Origin: Bradyrhizobium japonicum USDA 6 | GTDB lineage: Bacteria; Pseudomonadota; Alphaproteobacteria; Rhizobiales; Xanthobacteraceae | NCBI RefSeq assembly: GCF_000284375.1 | Contig: NC_017249.1 | Coordinates: forward strand, 2,396,001 to 2,460,000 | DNA: 64,000 nucleotides | Reading direction: 5' to 3' | Shown here: piece after piece, positions 25,853-35,655 of the stretch | Layout of the letters: the number at the start of each line of letters is the position of its first letter | How positions within the stretch are numbered: the stretch's first letter is position 1 | The notes under the pieces: generated by a model | The model's input: only the letters and a program-made list of their open reading frames with translations | Databases searched by the model: none | What the model was told of the DNA's origin: nothing | Program-made: the position numbers and the translations under genes

Positions 25853-27196
25853 CTACCTCTGTCTGCGGAAGTACCGCTTGCAGCGCTGTTCCGCTTCCGC
25901 AGCCGCGGCCTCGGGCGTCGCCGCACCGGTCGCGACCGAGGCGAACATCTGCACCGTCACATAGTCCGCGCGAACAGCACCGGTGGCGGTCGAAATCGGA
26001 CCCTTGTAGCCGGCGTAATACTTGCTGTTCATGGTGTCCCTGAAGATCGCGACCTTGGGATCGCCCTTCCACACCGCCGCATCGGCGTAAGCCGCAAGCG
26101 GTTGCGACCAGTAACCGCTGTTGGCGTTGAGCCACGGCTCGTACTGGTCCTTCTCCAGCATGAACTGCAGGAAGGCCTTCGCCGCGTTCGGATACTGGCT
26201 GTGCTTGAACACCATGGCGTTCAGCGTCAGTCCCGACATCGGAGAGATCGGTGCAAGGCCCTTCGGCAGCAGCTGATGTTCGGAATCCTCGGCGATCGCC
26301 GCGGTCGCCGGATCGTTCTTCAGCGAGAAATACAGCGAGACGCCGTTCGCCGTCAGCCCGATTTCCTGCGAGGAATAGGCACGATTGTTGCTGACGTCGT
26401 TCCAGGACGGCGTACCGGCGATGAAGGTCGGGTAGAGCTCCTTCACGAAATTCAGCGCCGCGATGGTCTCCTTGCTGTTGATGGTGACATTGCCTTCCTC
26501 ATCCAGCAGCGAGGCATTGTGCGACCACATCATCCAGTCCGCAAAGCCGTTGCCGTCGCCGACAGCGTTGCCCAGCGCAAAGCCCGCGGGCTTGCCGGCT
26601 TTCTGCAGCTTCTTGCAGAGGTCGAGGAGTCCGGCATGGTCCTCTGGCGCCTTGTCGAACCCGACGGATTTGAGGATGGACTTGCGATAGATCAGGGGAC
26701 CGGCGGTGGCCCCGAACGGGAGCCCGATCCAGGTATCGCTCTTGGCCTTTTTGCCGTAGGCCTTCGCAAGGTTCTGCCAGCCGCCATACTTCTTGCCGAG
26801 ATAGTCGGCGACGTCGGTCAGCTCGATCAGCTTGTCGACATAGATGTGCGGCGCGTCGGAGAAGCCGATGATGATGTCGGGGCCGGCGCCGGAATTTGAG
26901 GTCACCGCGGTCTGCTGGTTGATGTCCTCCCAGCCGACGAAGTCGACCTTGACCTCGACCCCGGTCTCCTTGGTGAATTTGGCTGCGTTGGCGCGGAACA
27001 CGTCTTCGTCGGCCTGGACGAAGCGCACCGGCCGTAACATGCGCAGGGTTGCGCCTTTCTCGATTGGTAGTTTCGGTGCGGGGACGTCCGCGGCCTTGAT
27101 TGCGGATTGAGCGTGCGCTGCAACACCGGTTGCCGCGAGCGCGGTAGCGGACAGGCCCAGAGCCAAGGCATCACGACGCGTGATGTCGTTCCTCAT
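25853..27196 (-). CDS. Sugar-type ABC transporter substrate-binding protein
   Basis: Periplasmic binding protein (447 aa) of the extracellular solute-binding family 1. A twin-arginine signal (TRRDALALGLSATALAA, cleavage near residue 30) precedes the mature domain. 'FTKETGVEVKVDFVGWEDINQQ', 'SGAGPDIIIGFSDAPHIYVDKLIEL' and 'FMLEKDQYEPWLNANSGYWSQPL' are typical family blocks. The start at 27196 is fixed by AGGGAGGA just upstream, and the longer open frame to 27376 looks non-coding. It is the first gene of the transporter, with permeases downstream. A Tat signal suggests it folds before export. Confidence 0.88.
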   Translation of the reverse strand: MRNDITRRDALALGLSATALAATGVAAHAQSAIKAADVPAPKLPIEKGATLRMLRPVRFVQADEDVFRANAAKFTKETGVEVKVDFVGWEDINQQTAVTSNSGAGPDIIIGFSDAPHIYVDKLIELTDVADYLGKKYGGWQNLAKAYGKKAKSDTWIGLPFGATAGPLIYRKSILKSVGFDKAPEDHAGLLDLCKKLQKAGKPAGFALGNAVGDGNGFADWMMWSHNASLLDEEGNVTINSKETIAALNFVKELYPTFIAGTPSWNDVSNNRAYSSQEIGLTANGVSLYFSLKNDPATAAIAEDSEHQLLPKGLAPISPMSGLTLNAMVFKHSQYPNAAKAFLQFMLEKDQYEPWLNANSGYWSQPLAAYADAAVWKGDPKVAIFRDTMNSKYYAGYKGPISTATGAVRADYVTVQMFASVATGAATPEAAAAEAEQRCKRYFRRQR

Positions 27197-27282
27197 CAGT
27201 TCCTCCCTATGATGTCTCCCTTCCCGGCGTTGATCGCCGGTGAAGGGCCGTTCCGATTCCAGGCGCGCTTGGCGCCGGCCGC

Positions 27283-28326
27283 CTAGCTGTTCGGGCCGCG
27301 ATCCATGCTGACGGGCTGCCAGCGGCGGAGCGCGGTGTTCTGCAGCACCGACGGATTGACGCAGCTTACCGGCCACATGCCCTGAAGCACCAGTGACAAT
27401 TCGTAGCCCACGCGGCGCTTGCGCGCCTCGTCGAACCGTGCCGAGGCCGAGGCGACATGGGCGGTCAGCGTCACGTTCTCCATGCTGAGGATGGGATTGT
27501 TGTGCGAGGGCGGCTCCTTCTCCAGCACGTCGAGGGCGGCGTGCGCGATCCAGCCCTCCTGGAGCGCCTTGATCAGGCTTTCCTCGTCCACGGTGGCGCC
27601 GCGGCCGGTATTGATGAAGACCGATCCTTTCTTCATCTGCCGGAAGTGCTTCTCGGTGAGCATGTGATGCACTTCGGGCCTTGCCGGAGCGTGCATCGAG
27701 ACGAAATCCGACTGCGACAGCACCTCGTTCAGCGTCGCCGGGATCACGCCATGGTCGTACATCAGCGTTTCCTGGATGAAGGGATCGTAGGCCATCATGC
27801 GCAGGCCGAACGGGGCGGCGCGCTTAGCAACTGCACGCGCGACGCGGCCGAACGAGATGAAGCCGAGCGTCTGGCCCATCAGCCGCGGGATCTTCAGCAG
27901 CGCTGGCCGGCCTTCGGCCCAGCGCCCGTCGCGCACCATCCTGTCCTGCTCGACCAGGCGGCGGAAGCCGGCGAGCAGCAGCATCATGGCGTGGTCGGCG
28001 ACCTCCTCGATGAAGGTGTCGGGAATGTTGGTGACGGGAATGCCGCGGGCGGTCGCGGCCTTCACGTCGACGCTGTCGACGCCGACCGAGCCGAGCGTGA
28101 TCACCTTGCAGCTCTCGAGTGCGTCGATGATCGACTTGGTGATGGGGATGCCCTTGGCGTAGATGGCATCGGCGTTTTTCGCGGCGGCGATGAACTCGGC
28201 CTCGTTGGCGGGGGCTTCGACGATCTCGGCATCGATCGGATCGAGCGCCTCGCGCTCGAAGGAATAGTCGCTGCCTGCGACCGTGAAGCTCGCGCCCTTC
28301 GGCGTCACCACCCTGTATTTCGGCAT
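27283..28326 (-). CDS. D-2-hydroxyacid dehydrogenase family protein
   Basis: NAD(P)-dependent oxidoreductase (347 aa) of the phosphoglycerate/glyoxylate reductase type. Catalytic Arg is in 'NTGRGATVDEESLI', Glu in 'ALDVLEKEPP', and His in 'LTAHVASASARFDEA'. The Rossmann loop reads SFGRVA instead of the usual GxGxxG (first Gly to Ser, last Gly to Ala), which might change cofactor use. The substrate is unknown. It lies 87 bp upstream of the ABC binding-protein gene on the same strand and may act on the imported compound. The last 45 or so residues are a variable tail. Confidence 0.85.
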   Translation of the reverse strand: MPKYRVVTPKGASFTVAGSDYSFEREALDPIDAEIVEAPANEAEFIAAAKNADAIYAKGIPITKSIIDALESCKVITLGSVGVDSVDVKAATARGIPVTNIPDTFIEEVADHAMMLLLAGFRRLVEQDRMVRDGRWAEGRPALLKIPRLMGQTLGFISFGRVARAVAKRAAPFGLRMMAYDPFIQETLMYDHGVIPATLNEVLSQSDFVSMHAPARPEVHHMLTEKHFRQMKKGSVFINTGRGATVDEESLIKALQEGWIAHAALDVLEKEPPSHNNPILSMENVTLTAHVASASARFDEARKRRVGYELSLVLQGMWPVSCVNPSVLQNTALRRWQPVSMDRGPNS

Positions 28327-28587
28327 TTCCTGCTCCCGATTTGGTCTGTCGGTTCTTGTTGTGACCCGGCCTTCGCGGCGGGCCTTTGCGTCTTTTACGC
28401 GAAATCGGAGTGGTCGCGTACAATCGTTGGTTGCCGCTGCGGCGATTTATTCGACTGTTTTCGGCCTTCCGTCCGGGCTTCTACGGAGCCGCCCGTAACA
28501 GGTTGATAAGAGGTCACACACTAAAAGTTGAATCAAATTTATCGATTCCCTTGCGTGCCTGTATCCCATTATTGCCGGAGCTGTCCC

Positions 28588-30273
28588 GTGAAATTGAGCA
28601 ATCTGAAGATCGCCCCGAAGCTCGGTATCCTCGTCGGCGTCACCCTGTTCGGCCTTTGCGTCTCCGGTGTTCTCGCCGGCTATCTGATGAAGCGCGAGAT
28701 GGTGAATGCGCGCATCGACCAGGCCAAATCGATCGTCGACCTCGGTCGCAACTACGCTGCGGCGCTGAAGAAACGCATCGATGCCGGCGAGCTGACGAAG
28801 GATGCGGCGATGGCCGACCTTCGCCGCTACGGCAACGCGATGACCTATGACAACGGCTCGGGCTATCTGTTCGGCACGTCCTATGACGGCATCACCCAGC
28901 TCGCGCCCGATCCGAAGCAGATCGGCACCAACCGCATGGACGTCGTGACCAACGGCCGCAAGCTGTCCGTCGAGCTGATGAACGGTGTCAAGGCCAACGG
29001 CTCGATCCTGCTCTATTATCAATATGTGAAGCCCGGCCAGGAAACGCCGATCCGCAAGATCGGCTATGCGGTCGCGGTCCCCGGCTTCGACATGTATCTC
29101 GGCACCGGCGCCTATCTCGACGACATCGACGCCAAAATGGGCCCGGTGTTCTGGCTGCTCGGCCTCGCCATGCTCGGCATCGTCATTGTCGCCGGCAGCG
29201 TCGCTTGGCTGCTCGGCCGCAGCATCAGCCGTCCGCTGGCGCTGCTCGGCGCCCGCATGAAGGATCTCGCCGACGGCAAGCTCGAGGGTGAGATTCCCGG
29301 CGTCGGCCGCGGCGACGAGGTCGGGGCGATGGCCTCGACCGTCCAGATCTTCAAGGACAACGCGGTCCGCATCCGCGACCTCGAGAAGACCGAGGCCGAT
29401 GCCAAGGAGCGTGCCGCGGCGGAACGTCGCAGCGCGATGGAGGGCATCGCCAGCGATTTCGAACGCAGCGTCAACGGTATCGTCCGCTCGGTCTCGTCGG
29501 CCGCCGCCGGCATGCAGAGCACGGCGCAGTCGATGACCGCGACGGCCAGCGACGCCTCGTCGCGCGCGGCGACGGTCGGCGCCGCCTCGCAAAAAGCCTC
29601 CGGCAATGTCGGTACGGTCGCCGCAGCCGCCGAAGAATTGTCGAGCTCGGTTGCGGAAATCTCCCGCCAGGTCACGCGGTCGACCGAAGTCGCGAGCCGG
29701 GCCGTCAGCGACGCCGAGCGCACCAACGCCACCGTCCAGGTGCTCTCGACCGGCGCCGAGAAGATCGGCGAGGTCGTCAAGCTGATCCACTCGATTGCGG
29801 CGCAGACCAACCTGCTCGCGCTCAACGCCACCATCGAAGCGGCGCGCGCCGGCGAGTCCGGCCGCGGCTTCGCGGTGGTGGCCTCCGAGGTCAAGGCGCT
29901 GGCGAACCAGACCGCGAAGGCGACCGAGGAAATCTCCGCGCAAGTGGCGGCGATGCAGACCTCGACCAGCGACGCGGTCACCGCGATCTCCGGCATCACC
30001 CAGACCATTGCGGAGATGAGCGAGATCACCGCCGGCATTTCCGCCTCGATCGAGCAGCAGGGCGAAGCGACCCGCGAGATCGCCCGCAACATCCAGTCGG
30101 TCGCGGCCGGCTCGAACGAGATCAACGCCAATATCGGCAGCGTCACCTCGGCCGCCGAAGCGACCGGCACTGCCGCCACCGACGTGCTCACCAACGCCCG
30201 CGAGCTGGACAGCCAGTCCGGCGCGCTGCGCAGCGCCGTCGACGGCTTCCTCGCCAAGGTGCGCGCGGCGTAA
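28588..30273 (+). CDS. Methyl-accepting chemotaxis protein
   Basis: Chemoreceptor (561 aa). A first transmembrane helix (about 12-34) leads to a periplasmic Cache-type sensor (about 35-185, with '[21 protein letters not shown]'). A second helix (about 188-212), HAMP (about 213-265) and a long MCP signalling domain follow. The hairpin tip reads [20 protein letters not shown] with '[15 protein letters not shown]', fully conserved. The GTG at 28588 with GGAG seven bases upstream is preferred to the ATG at 28528. The ligand is unknown. No CheR-binding C-terminal pentapeptide is seen. Confidence 0.92.
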   Translation: MKLSNLKIAPKLGILVGVTLFGLCVSGVLAGYLMKREMVNARIDQAKSIVDLGRNYAAALKKRIDAGELTKDAAMADLRRYGNAMTYDNGSGYLFGTSYDGITQLAPDPKQIGTNRMDVVTNGRKLSVELMNGVKANGSILLYYQYVKPGQETPIRKIGYAVAVPGFDMYLGTGAYLDDIDAKMGPVFWLLGLAMLGIVIVAGSVAWLLGRSISRPLALLGARMKDLADGKLEGEIPGVGRGDEVGAMASTVQIFKDNAVRIRDLEKTEADAKERAAAERRSAMEGIASDFERSVNGIVRSVSSAAAGMQSTAQSMTATASDASSRAATVGAASQKASGNVGTVAAAAEELSSSVAEISRQVTRSTEVASRAVSDAERTNATVQVLSTGAEKIGEVVKLIHSIAAQTNLLALNATIEAARAGESGRGFAVVASEVKALANQTAKATEEISAQVAAMQTSTSDAVTAISGITQTIAEMSEITAGISASIEQQGEATREIARNIQSVAAGSNEINANIGSVTSAAEATGTAATDVLTNARELDSQSGALRSAVDGFLAKVRAA

Positions 30274-30291
30274 AGCCGAACGCACCGAATT

Positions 30292-30315
30292 CGTAGGGTG
30301 GGCAAAGGCGCGCAA
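30292..30315. repeat. Half copy of repeat family C
   Basis: CGTAGGGTGGGCAAAGGCGC is the reverse complement of the right arm of the family C element at 43651-43747. It directly abuts a family A repeat and has no second arm here, which suggests that one repeat landed in or next to the other. Confidence 0.6.
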
Positions 30316-30433
30316 GTCATGCCCCGCGAAGGCGGGGCATCCAGTACGCCGCAGCCCATCGGGTCAATAACCAACGCCTCGGAATACTGGATCGCCCGCC
30401 CAGTGCGCAATTGCGCACAAGGCGGGCAATGAC
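30316..30433. repeat. Intergenic palindromic repeat, family A copy 3
   Basis: A 118-bp inverted repeat, GTCATGCCCCGCG ... GGCGGGCAATGAC, with CATCCAGTACGCC and ACTGGATCGCCCGCC inside. The right arm carries the perfect palindrome GTGCGCAATTGCGCAC as its loop. In copy 1 a related insert sits in the left arm. It lies between convergent genes. Confidence 0.8.
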
Positions 30434-30447
30434 AACTTCCTTAGACC

Positions 30448-31425
30448 CTACTGCTTCTCGATCTTCGCATTCGTGATCAGCTTTTCCCACAGCACGAGCT
30501 GCTCGTTCACGAACGTGCCGAGCTGCTCCGGCGTGCCGGAGAAGGCGTCCATGCCGAGCGTGGCGAGCTGGGCCTTGATCTCCGGCTTCTCGACGATCTT
30601 CCTGATCTCGGTGTTGAGTCTGGTCACGATCTCCTTGGGCATGCCGGCGGGGCCGAAATAGCCCTGCCACGACGAGATGTCGAAATCCGGCACGCCGGCC
30701 TCCTGCATCGAGGGTAGGTTCGGCACCAGCGGCGAGCGGTCCTTGGTGGTGACGGCGAGCGCGCGCAGCGCGTTGCCGTTGACGTGGGGCAGGCCGGTCA
30801 GGATGTCGACGAACATCATCGAGACGCGGCCGCCCATGACGTCGTTGAGCGCCGGCGGCGAGCTCTTGTAGGGCACGTGCAGGAGATCGAGCCCGGCATT
30901 GTGCGCAAAGGTCGCACCCGACACGATCGCCGAGGACGAGCCCGACGCGTAGCTCAGCTTGCCCGGATTGGCCTTGCCGTAAGCGACGAGCTCGCCGACG
31001 GTTTTGGCCGGCACCTCCGGATGAACCACCAGCATGAAGGGCAGGTCGCCGGTCCGCGCGATCGGAGTGAAGTCCTTGACGGGGTCGTAGGTCAGGCTCT
31101 TGAGCAGGTAGGGATTGGCCGAATGCGTCGTGTTGGTGGTCACCAGCAGCGTGTAGCCGTCGGGGGCGGCGCGCGCGACAAAGGTCGCGGCGATCATGCC
31201 GTTGGCGCCCGCCTTGTTCTCGATCACGATGCCGACGCCGAGCGCCTGCGACAAATGCTGCGAGATCAGCCGCGTCGTGGTGTCGGTGCCGCTGCCGGCC
31301 GCGAACGGCAGCACCAGCGTGATGTTGCGGCTCGGATAATTGTCGGCCTGCGCGGCGGATGCGGCGGCGAGACAAAGTGCGGCTGCGCCGGCAGCGCGCA
31401 GAGCGCGGATCAGTGATGACAGCAT
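30448..31425 (-). CDS. TctC (Bug) family substrate-binding protein
   Basis: Periplasmic binding protein (325 aa) of the tripartite tricarboxylate transporter type. It has a signal peptide (about 1-27, ending ASAAQADNYP). Family blocks are 'YPSRNITLVLPFAAGSGTDTTTR', 'VIENKAGANGMIAATFVARAAPDGYTLL' and 'FTPIARTGDLPFMLVVHPEVPAK'. No TctA/TctB membrane genes are nearby, which is common for Bug proteins. The ligand is probably a carboxylate. The ATG at 31425 is chosen because the signal peptide begins there. The open frame continues to 31506 without support. Confidence 0.9.
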   Translation of the reverse strand: MLSSLIRALRAAGAAALCLAAASAAQADNYPSRNITLVLPFAAGSGTDTTTRLISQHLSQALGVGIVIENKAGANGMIAATFVARAAPDGYTLLVTTNTTHSANPYLLKSLTYDPVKDFTPIARTGDLPFMLVVHPEVPAKTVGELVAYGKANPGKLSYASGSSSAIVSGATFAHNAGLDLLHVPYKSSPPALNDVMGGRVSMMFVDILTGLPHVNGNALRALAVTTKDRSPLVPNLPSMQEAGVPDFDISSWQGYFGPAGMPKEIVTRLNTEIRKIVEKPEIKAQLATLGMDAFSGTPEQLGTFVNEQLVLWEKLITNAKIEKQ

Positions 31426-31515
31426 GTCTGGACGTTCCCTCTTTTTCGTTGGCGGGGAACCTAGCTTCTCTTCGCAAAAATCGGAAGACGGGAGTTTGCC
31501 GCCCACCTCGCGGAA

Positions 31516-32493
31516 TTATCTCACCGCAGAACCCTGGCGCGACGCGAACACGACACCGGCGAGCACGAGCGCGTAGCCGATCAAATGGAACGGCTGGAGT
31601 TTTTCGCCGAGCAGCAGGATCGCCATCGCCGAGCCGAACACCGGGACCAGATGGAAGAACGGCGCGGCGCGGTTCGGGCCGATCAGCGCCACGCCGCGGT
31701 TGAAGAAGAGATAGGCCAGCGTCGAGGGGAAGATCAGGATGTAACCCAGCGTCGCCAGCGTCACCCCGTCGAGTTGCAGGACACGGCCGCTTAGGGCTTC
31801 CCAGATCGCGGCGGGCAGCAGCATCGTCGCGCCGCAGCAGGTGGTGAAGGAGAGAAAGGAGAGCTGGTGGATCTTCGGCCGCCGCGGGATGAAGGCGGAG
31901 TAGAGCCCGAACGCCACCAGCGAGGAGGCGAACATGATGTCGCCCCTGTTGAAGCTGATGCTCGCGAGCGCAGCGAGATCGCCGCGCAGGATGATGATCA
32001 GCACGCCGAGAAGCGAGATCGCGATGCCGGCGAGCTGCGCACCCGTCAGCCGCACGCCGAACAGCACCAGCGACCACAGCGCCACGAACAGCGGTCCGGC
32101 CGACTGGATCAGCAGCGCGTTCAGCGCCTCCGTGTATTGCATCGCCCAGTACGAGATCGCGTTGTTGAAGGCAAAGCCGACCAGCGACAGGAACAGCATC
32201 AGCGGCAGGCTCTTGCGCAAATTCGGCCAGTCGCGCTTCAGATGCGGCCAGGCGAACGGCAACAGGATCAGGAACACGCCGAACCAGCGGATCGTGGTCA
32301 CCGTCAGCGGCGGCACATGCGCGCCGACATGGCGCGCGAGCACGATATTGCCTGCCCAGAACAGCGAGCTCAGGCTGAGCAGCAGGTAAGGCTGGTTGTT
32401 GAGCCAACTGGCCGGATTCGAGGCCTTTGGCGCGGGCGAAGCAATCGTCATTGGCGTTGGATGCGACCTTGCGCCGGATTCTTGTTGTGACAC
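31516..32493 (-). CDS. EamA/DMT-family transporter (copy 1)
   Basis: Inner-membrane protein (325 aa) with ten predicted transmembrane segments in two EamA repeats. The first repeat includes 'SSLFWAGNIVLARHVGAHVPPLTVTTIRW', and the second ends 'NRAAPFFHLVPVFGSAMAILLLGEKLQPFHLIGYALVLAGVVFA'. Such proteins export amino acids or other metabolites. It is clearly a paralogue of the protein at 33032-33964, and both lie on the same strand with a small plus-strand gene between them. A start at the internal Met15 is possible. Confidence 0.88.
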   Translation of the reverse strand: MSQQESGARSHPTPMTIASPAPKASNPASWLNNQPYLLLSLSSLFWAGNIVLARHVGAHVPPLTVTTIRWFGVFLILLPFAWPHLKRDWPNLRKSLPLMLFLSLVGFAFNNAISYWAMQYTEALNALLIQSAGPLFVALWSLVLFGVRLTGAQLAGIAISLLGVLIIILRGDLAALASISFNRGDIMFASSLVAFGLYSAFIPRRPKIHQLSFLSFTTCCGATMLLPAAIWEALSGRVLQLDGVTLATLGYILIFPSTLAYLFFNRGVALIGPNRAAPFFHLVPVFGSAMAILLLGEKLQPFHLIGYALVLAGVVFASRQGSAVR

Positions 32494-32544
32494 AAGTCTC
32501 GCGGCCGCAAGGCTACAATGCAGGCTTGGCTTGAGGAGGTGTCA

Positions 32545-32946
32545 TTGGCGGTTAATATGTTGAACATCGAGGGCCTGGAAAAGCTCGATCCGAATGCGCC
32601 CGTCGTGATGCTGAATCTGATGCGCTTCCATGCGCGCTCGCGCGACGGCGACGGCTCGGGCTGGGACGCTTATCTTCGTTACAGTGCGATCACGGTGCCC
32701 ATGATCAGGGCACGCGGCGGCACGCTGCTGTGGACCGGCGAAGCCAAGGCCGTCGCGCTCGGCCCGCACCAGGGCAATGGATGGGATTTCGTCGCGCTGG
32801 TCTATTATCCAACGGTTGCGGCTTTCATCGACATGATGACGTCGGAGGCTTACGAGACGCAGGCCGATCCGCATCGCGTCAACGGCTGCGCCGAGCACGT
32901 GATCATCGCGACGCGCGAAGCGTACAGCAAGTTCAAGACGAAGTAG
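32545..32946 (+). CDS. DUF1330-like small protein
   Basis: A 133-aa cytoplasmic protein with a ferredoxin-like alpha-beta pattern: 'APVVMLNLMRFH', 'AYLRYSAITVPMIRARGGTLLWTGEAKAV' and 'VALVYYPTVAAFIDMMTSEAY'. This resembles DUF1330/EthD-type small proteins. AGGAGG lies 5 bases before a TTG at 32545, which I prefer over the ATG at 32518 (upstream of the ribosome-binding site) and the ATG at 32557 (too far). Function unknown. Confidence 0.7.
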   Translation: MAVNMLNIEGLEKLDPNAPVVMLNLMRFHARSRDGDGSGWDAYLRYSAITVPMIRARGGTLLWTGEAKAVALGPHQGNGWDFVALVYYPTVAAFIDMMTSEAYETQADPHRVNGCAEHVIIATREAYSKFKTK

Positions 32947-33031
32947 TTGCCGTCTGTCGAGCGTACGGCTCTTACCCTCCCCCTCCAGGGGAAGGTGAAC
33001 AGGCAGCGGTGTACTCGGCTCGAAGCGGTGA

Positions 33032-33964
33032 CTACGTCGCCTGCTTCCTTGACGCCACGAACACGCCGGCCAGCACCAGCGCGAAGCCGATGAAATGGAA
33101 CGCCTGCGGGTGTTCGCCCAGAAACGCCATCGCCATGATCGAGCCGAACACCGGCACGACATGAAAGAACGGCGCGGCGCGGTTGGCGCCGATCAGGCGC
33201 ACGCCGCGATTGAAGCAGAGATAGGCGAGCGTCGACGGGAACACCGCGACATAGAACAGCGTCAGCAAATTCGGCCCGTCGAGCTTCATCACCGGACGCG
33301 CGGACAATTCCCAGATCTCGAGCGGGATGAGGCAGGCGGCGCCGGCGCCGAAGGTGAAGGCGAGGAACGACAGGCCGTGCATCGGCGGCCGCTTCAGGGT
33401 CAGCACCGAATACAGTGCGAAGATGATCAGCGCGACGATGAAGATGAGATCGCCCTTGTTGAACGCGATGTTCGACAGCGTGGTGAAATCGCCATGCAGC
33501 AGGATCGTCAGCACGCCGCACATCGACAGGAGCACGCCGAACGCCTGCGCCGCCGTGAGGCGGACGCCGAGAATGGCCAGCGACCACAGCGCCACGACCA
33601 GCGGCGCGGCCGACTGCAGCAGCAGCGTGTTGAGCGCCTGGGTATGTTCCAGCGCCCAATATTGCAGCGTGTTGAAGGCGCCGATGCCGGTGATCGACAG
33701 CACGATCATCAGGCCGAGCCTGCTGCGGATCGCGGGCCAGTCCTGGGCGAGATGTTTCCAGGCGAACGGCAGCACCAGCAGGAAGGCGAAGGTCCAGCGC
33801 AGGAACGACAGCGTCACCGGCGGAATGTGGCCGGCGGCCAGCCGTCCGACGATGGCATTGCCGGCCCAGCACATCGCGGTGATGCTGAGCAGCAAATAAG
33901 GCTGGTTGGCGATCCAGCTGTGACTGGATGATTCGGAGCCGGTGGTCTGGCCGGTGGCGGACAT
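33032..33964 (-). CDS. EamA/DMT-family transporter (copy 2)
   Basis: A 310-aa ten-helix exporter-type protein and paralogue of the one at 31516-32493. 'MCWAGNAIVGRLAAGHIPPVTLSFLRW' corresponds to the same block there, as does 'NRAAPFFHVVPVFGSIMAMAFLGEHPQAFHFIGFALVLAGVFVA'. The family start (MSATGQTTG...) at 33964 is chosen. The open frame extends to 34093 but has no hydrophobic or family content. Substrate unknown. Confidence 0.88.
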   Translation of the reverse strand: MSATGQTTGSESSSHSWIANQPYLLLSITAMCWAGNAIVGRLAAGHIPPVTLSFLRWTFAFLLVLPFAWKHLAQDWPAIRSRLGLMIVLSITGIGAFNTLQYWALEHTQALNTLLLQSAAPLVVALWSLAILGVRLTAAQAFGVLLSMCGVLTILLHGDFTTLSNIAFNKGDLIFIVALIIFALYSVLTLKRPPMHGLSFLAFTFGAGAACLIPLEIWELSARPVMKLDGPNLLTLFYVAVFPSTLAYLCFNRGVRLIGANRAAPFFHVVPVFGSIMAMAFLGEHPQAFHFIGFALVLAGVFVASRKQAT

Positions 33965-34326
33965 TGTGATTGTTATGGCCCCGCATGCGCCGGAGCCCCG
34001 GCCCGGCGAGGTCGGGCCGGCAGATAGCCCGGCGGCTCCCCAAAGACACGGAAATCGAGCCTGCATCAACGGGGGCGGACGCATCGCGACCATGCAGCGG
34101 CAGACAAGCGCCTCACTCTTTGGTGGAAGGCTGCCGAGCCATCCGGAACGTTTCTGGATTTTCCGGGGATATCAAAGGCTTAAAGTGCCTCTTGAGCCCC
34201 GAAAAAGCCCCGTTCTTGCTTGCCTAGAGAGGCTGCTTCCTTTATCCGGTTGGCTGCCTCGCGTGCGAACGGCTCCGGCCGTCAGCTGGGCTGGCGCATC
34301 TAAAATCTTCAGAGGATTACCCGCGA
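33965..34326. other. Gene-free region upstream of purA
   Basis: 362 bp between the divergent DMT gene and purA. It should hold both promoters. I see no convincing small gene, tRNA, riboswitch or FNR-type operator. Short AT-rich patches around 34145-34200 could be the purA promoter area. Confidence 0.4.
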
Positions 34327-35619
34327 ATGGCCAACGTTGTCGTCGTCGGAGCCCAGTGGGGCGACGAAGGGAAGGGCAAGATCGTCGACTGGTTGTCGGA
34401 GCAGGCGGACATCGTCGTCCGCTTCCAGGGCGGTCATAACGCCGGCCACACGCTGGTCATCACCGGCAAGACCTACAAGCTCGCGCTCCTGCCTTCCGGC
34501 GTGCTGCGCGACCAGAAGCTGTCGGTGATCGGCAACGGCGTGGTGTTCGATCCGCAGGCCTTCCTCGACGAGGTCACCAAGCTGCGCTCGCAGGGCGTCG
34601 CGGTCTCCCCGGACAATCTGCGCGTCGCCGAGAACGTCACCCTGATCCTGCCGCTGCACCGTGAGCTCGATGCGCACCGCGAATCCGCCAATGCGGCAAC
34701 CGCGATCGGCACCACCCGCCGCGGCATTGGACCTGCCTATGAGGACAAGGTCGGCCGCCGTGCCATCCGCCTGATGGACCTCGCCGATCTCGACACCCTC
34801 CCGCACAAGATCGACCGGCTGCTGGCGCATCACAATGCGCTGCGCCGCGGCCTCAACCTGCCGGAGTTCGACGGCAAGGTGATCCTGAAGGAATTGACCG
34901 CGCTGGCGCCGGAGCTGCTGCCTTACGCCGAGACGGTGTGGCGGCTGCTCGACATCAAGCGGCGCGAAGGCAAGCGCATGCTGTTCGAGGGCGCGCAGGG
35001 CGCGCTGCTCGACGTCGACCACGGCACCTATCCCTACGTCACCTCGTCCAACACGGTGGCGGCGCAGGCCGCGACCGGCTCGGGCCTCGGTCCCGGTGCG
35101 GTCGGCTATGTGCTCGGCCTGTGCAAGGCCTATACGACCCGCGTCGGCCAGGGCCCGTTCCCGACCGAGCAGGACAACGAGACGGGCCGCAAGATCGGCG
35201 AGCGCGGCCGCGAGTTCGGCACCAACACCGGCCGTCCGCGCCGCTGCGGCTGGTTCGACGCCGTGCTGGTCCGCCAGGCGGTCCGGACCTGCGGCATCAA
35301 CGGCCTGGCGCTGACCAAGCTCGACATCCTCGACGGCTTCGACACGATCGAGGTCTGCACCGGTTACAAGCTGGACGGCAAGGAGATCGACCACTTCCCG
35401 GCCGGCGAGGGCGCCCAGGCCCGGGTCGAGCCCATCTACGAGACCATCGAGGGCTGGAAGGAGCCGACCGCCAATGCCCGCTCCTGGGCGGACCTGCCGG
35501 CCCAGGCCATCAAATATGTCCGCCGGATCGAGGAATTGGTGGGGTGCCCGGTCGCACTGCTTTCCACCAGCCCCGAACGCGAGGATACTATTCTGGTGCA
35601 AAATCCGTTTGAGGCTTAA
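34327..35619 (+). CDS. purA: Adenylosuccinate synthetase
   Basis: Cytoplasmic enzyme (430 aa) that joins IMP and aspartate using GTP, the first committed step to AMP. The N-terminal GTP loop [11 protein letters not shown] (residues 7-17) holds the catalytic Asp, and 'GGHNAGHT' holds the catalytic His. '[17 protein letters not shown]' is the IMP-binding block. '[23 protein letters not shown]' and '[13 protein letters not shown]' are also present. It is complete and of standard length. A downstream gene of unknown function begins 36 bp after the stop. Confidence 0.97.
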   Translation: MANVVVVGAQWGDEGKGKIVDWLSEQADIVVRFQGGHNAGHTLVITGKTYKLALLPSGVLRDQKLSVIGNGVVFDPQAFLDEVTKLRSQGVAVSPDNLRVAENVTLILPLHRELDAHRESANAATAIGTTRRGIGPAYEDKVGRRAIRLMDLADLDTLPHKIDRLLAHHNALRRGLNLPEFDGKVILKELTALAPELLPYAETVWRLLDIKRREGKRMLFEGAQGALLDVDHGTYPYVTSSNTVAAQAATGSGLGPGAVGYVLGLCKAYTTRVGQGPFPTEQDNETGRKIGERGREFGTNTGRPRRCGWFDAVLVRQAVRTCGINGLALTKLDILDGFDTIEVCTGYKLDGKEIDHFPAGEGAQARVEPIYETIEGWKEPTANARSWADLPAQAIKYVRRIEELVGCPVALLSTSPEREDTILVQNPFEA

Positions 35620-35655
35620 CGATATCTTACCGGGACGTGCGCTAGTTGAGTTGAA

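Noticed and set aside
28447..30315. A 622-codon minus-strand open frame opposite the chemoreceptor
   Set aside because: Shadow frame of a GC-rich gene. The plus strand has a complete MCP with HAMP and a perfect signalling tip.
30400..30416. GTGCGCAATTGCGCAC as a regulator binding site
   Set aside because: The perfect palindrome sits in the loop of an intergenic repeat, and a related insert is in another copy, so it is explained as part of the repeat.
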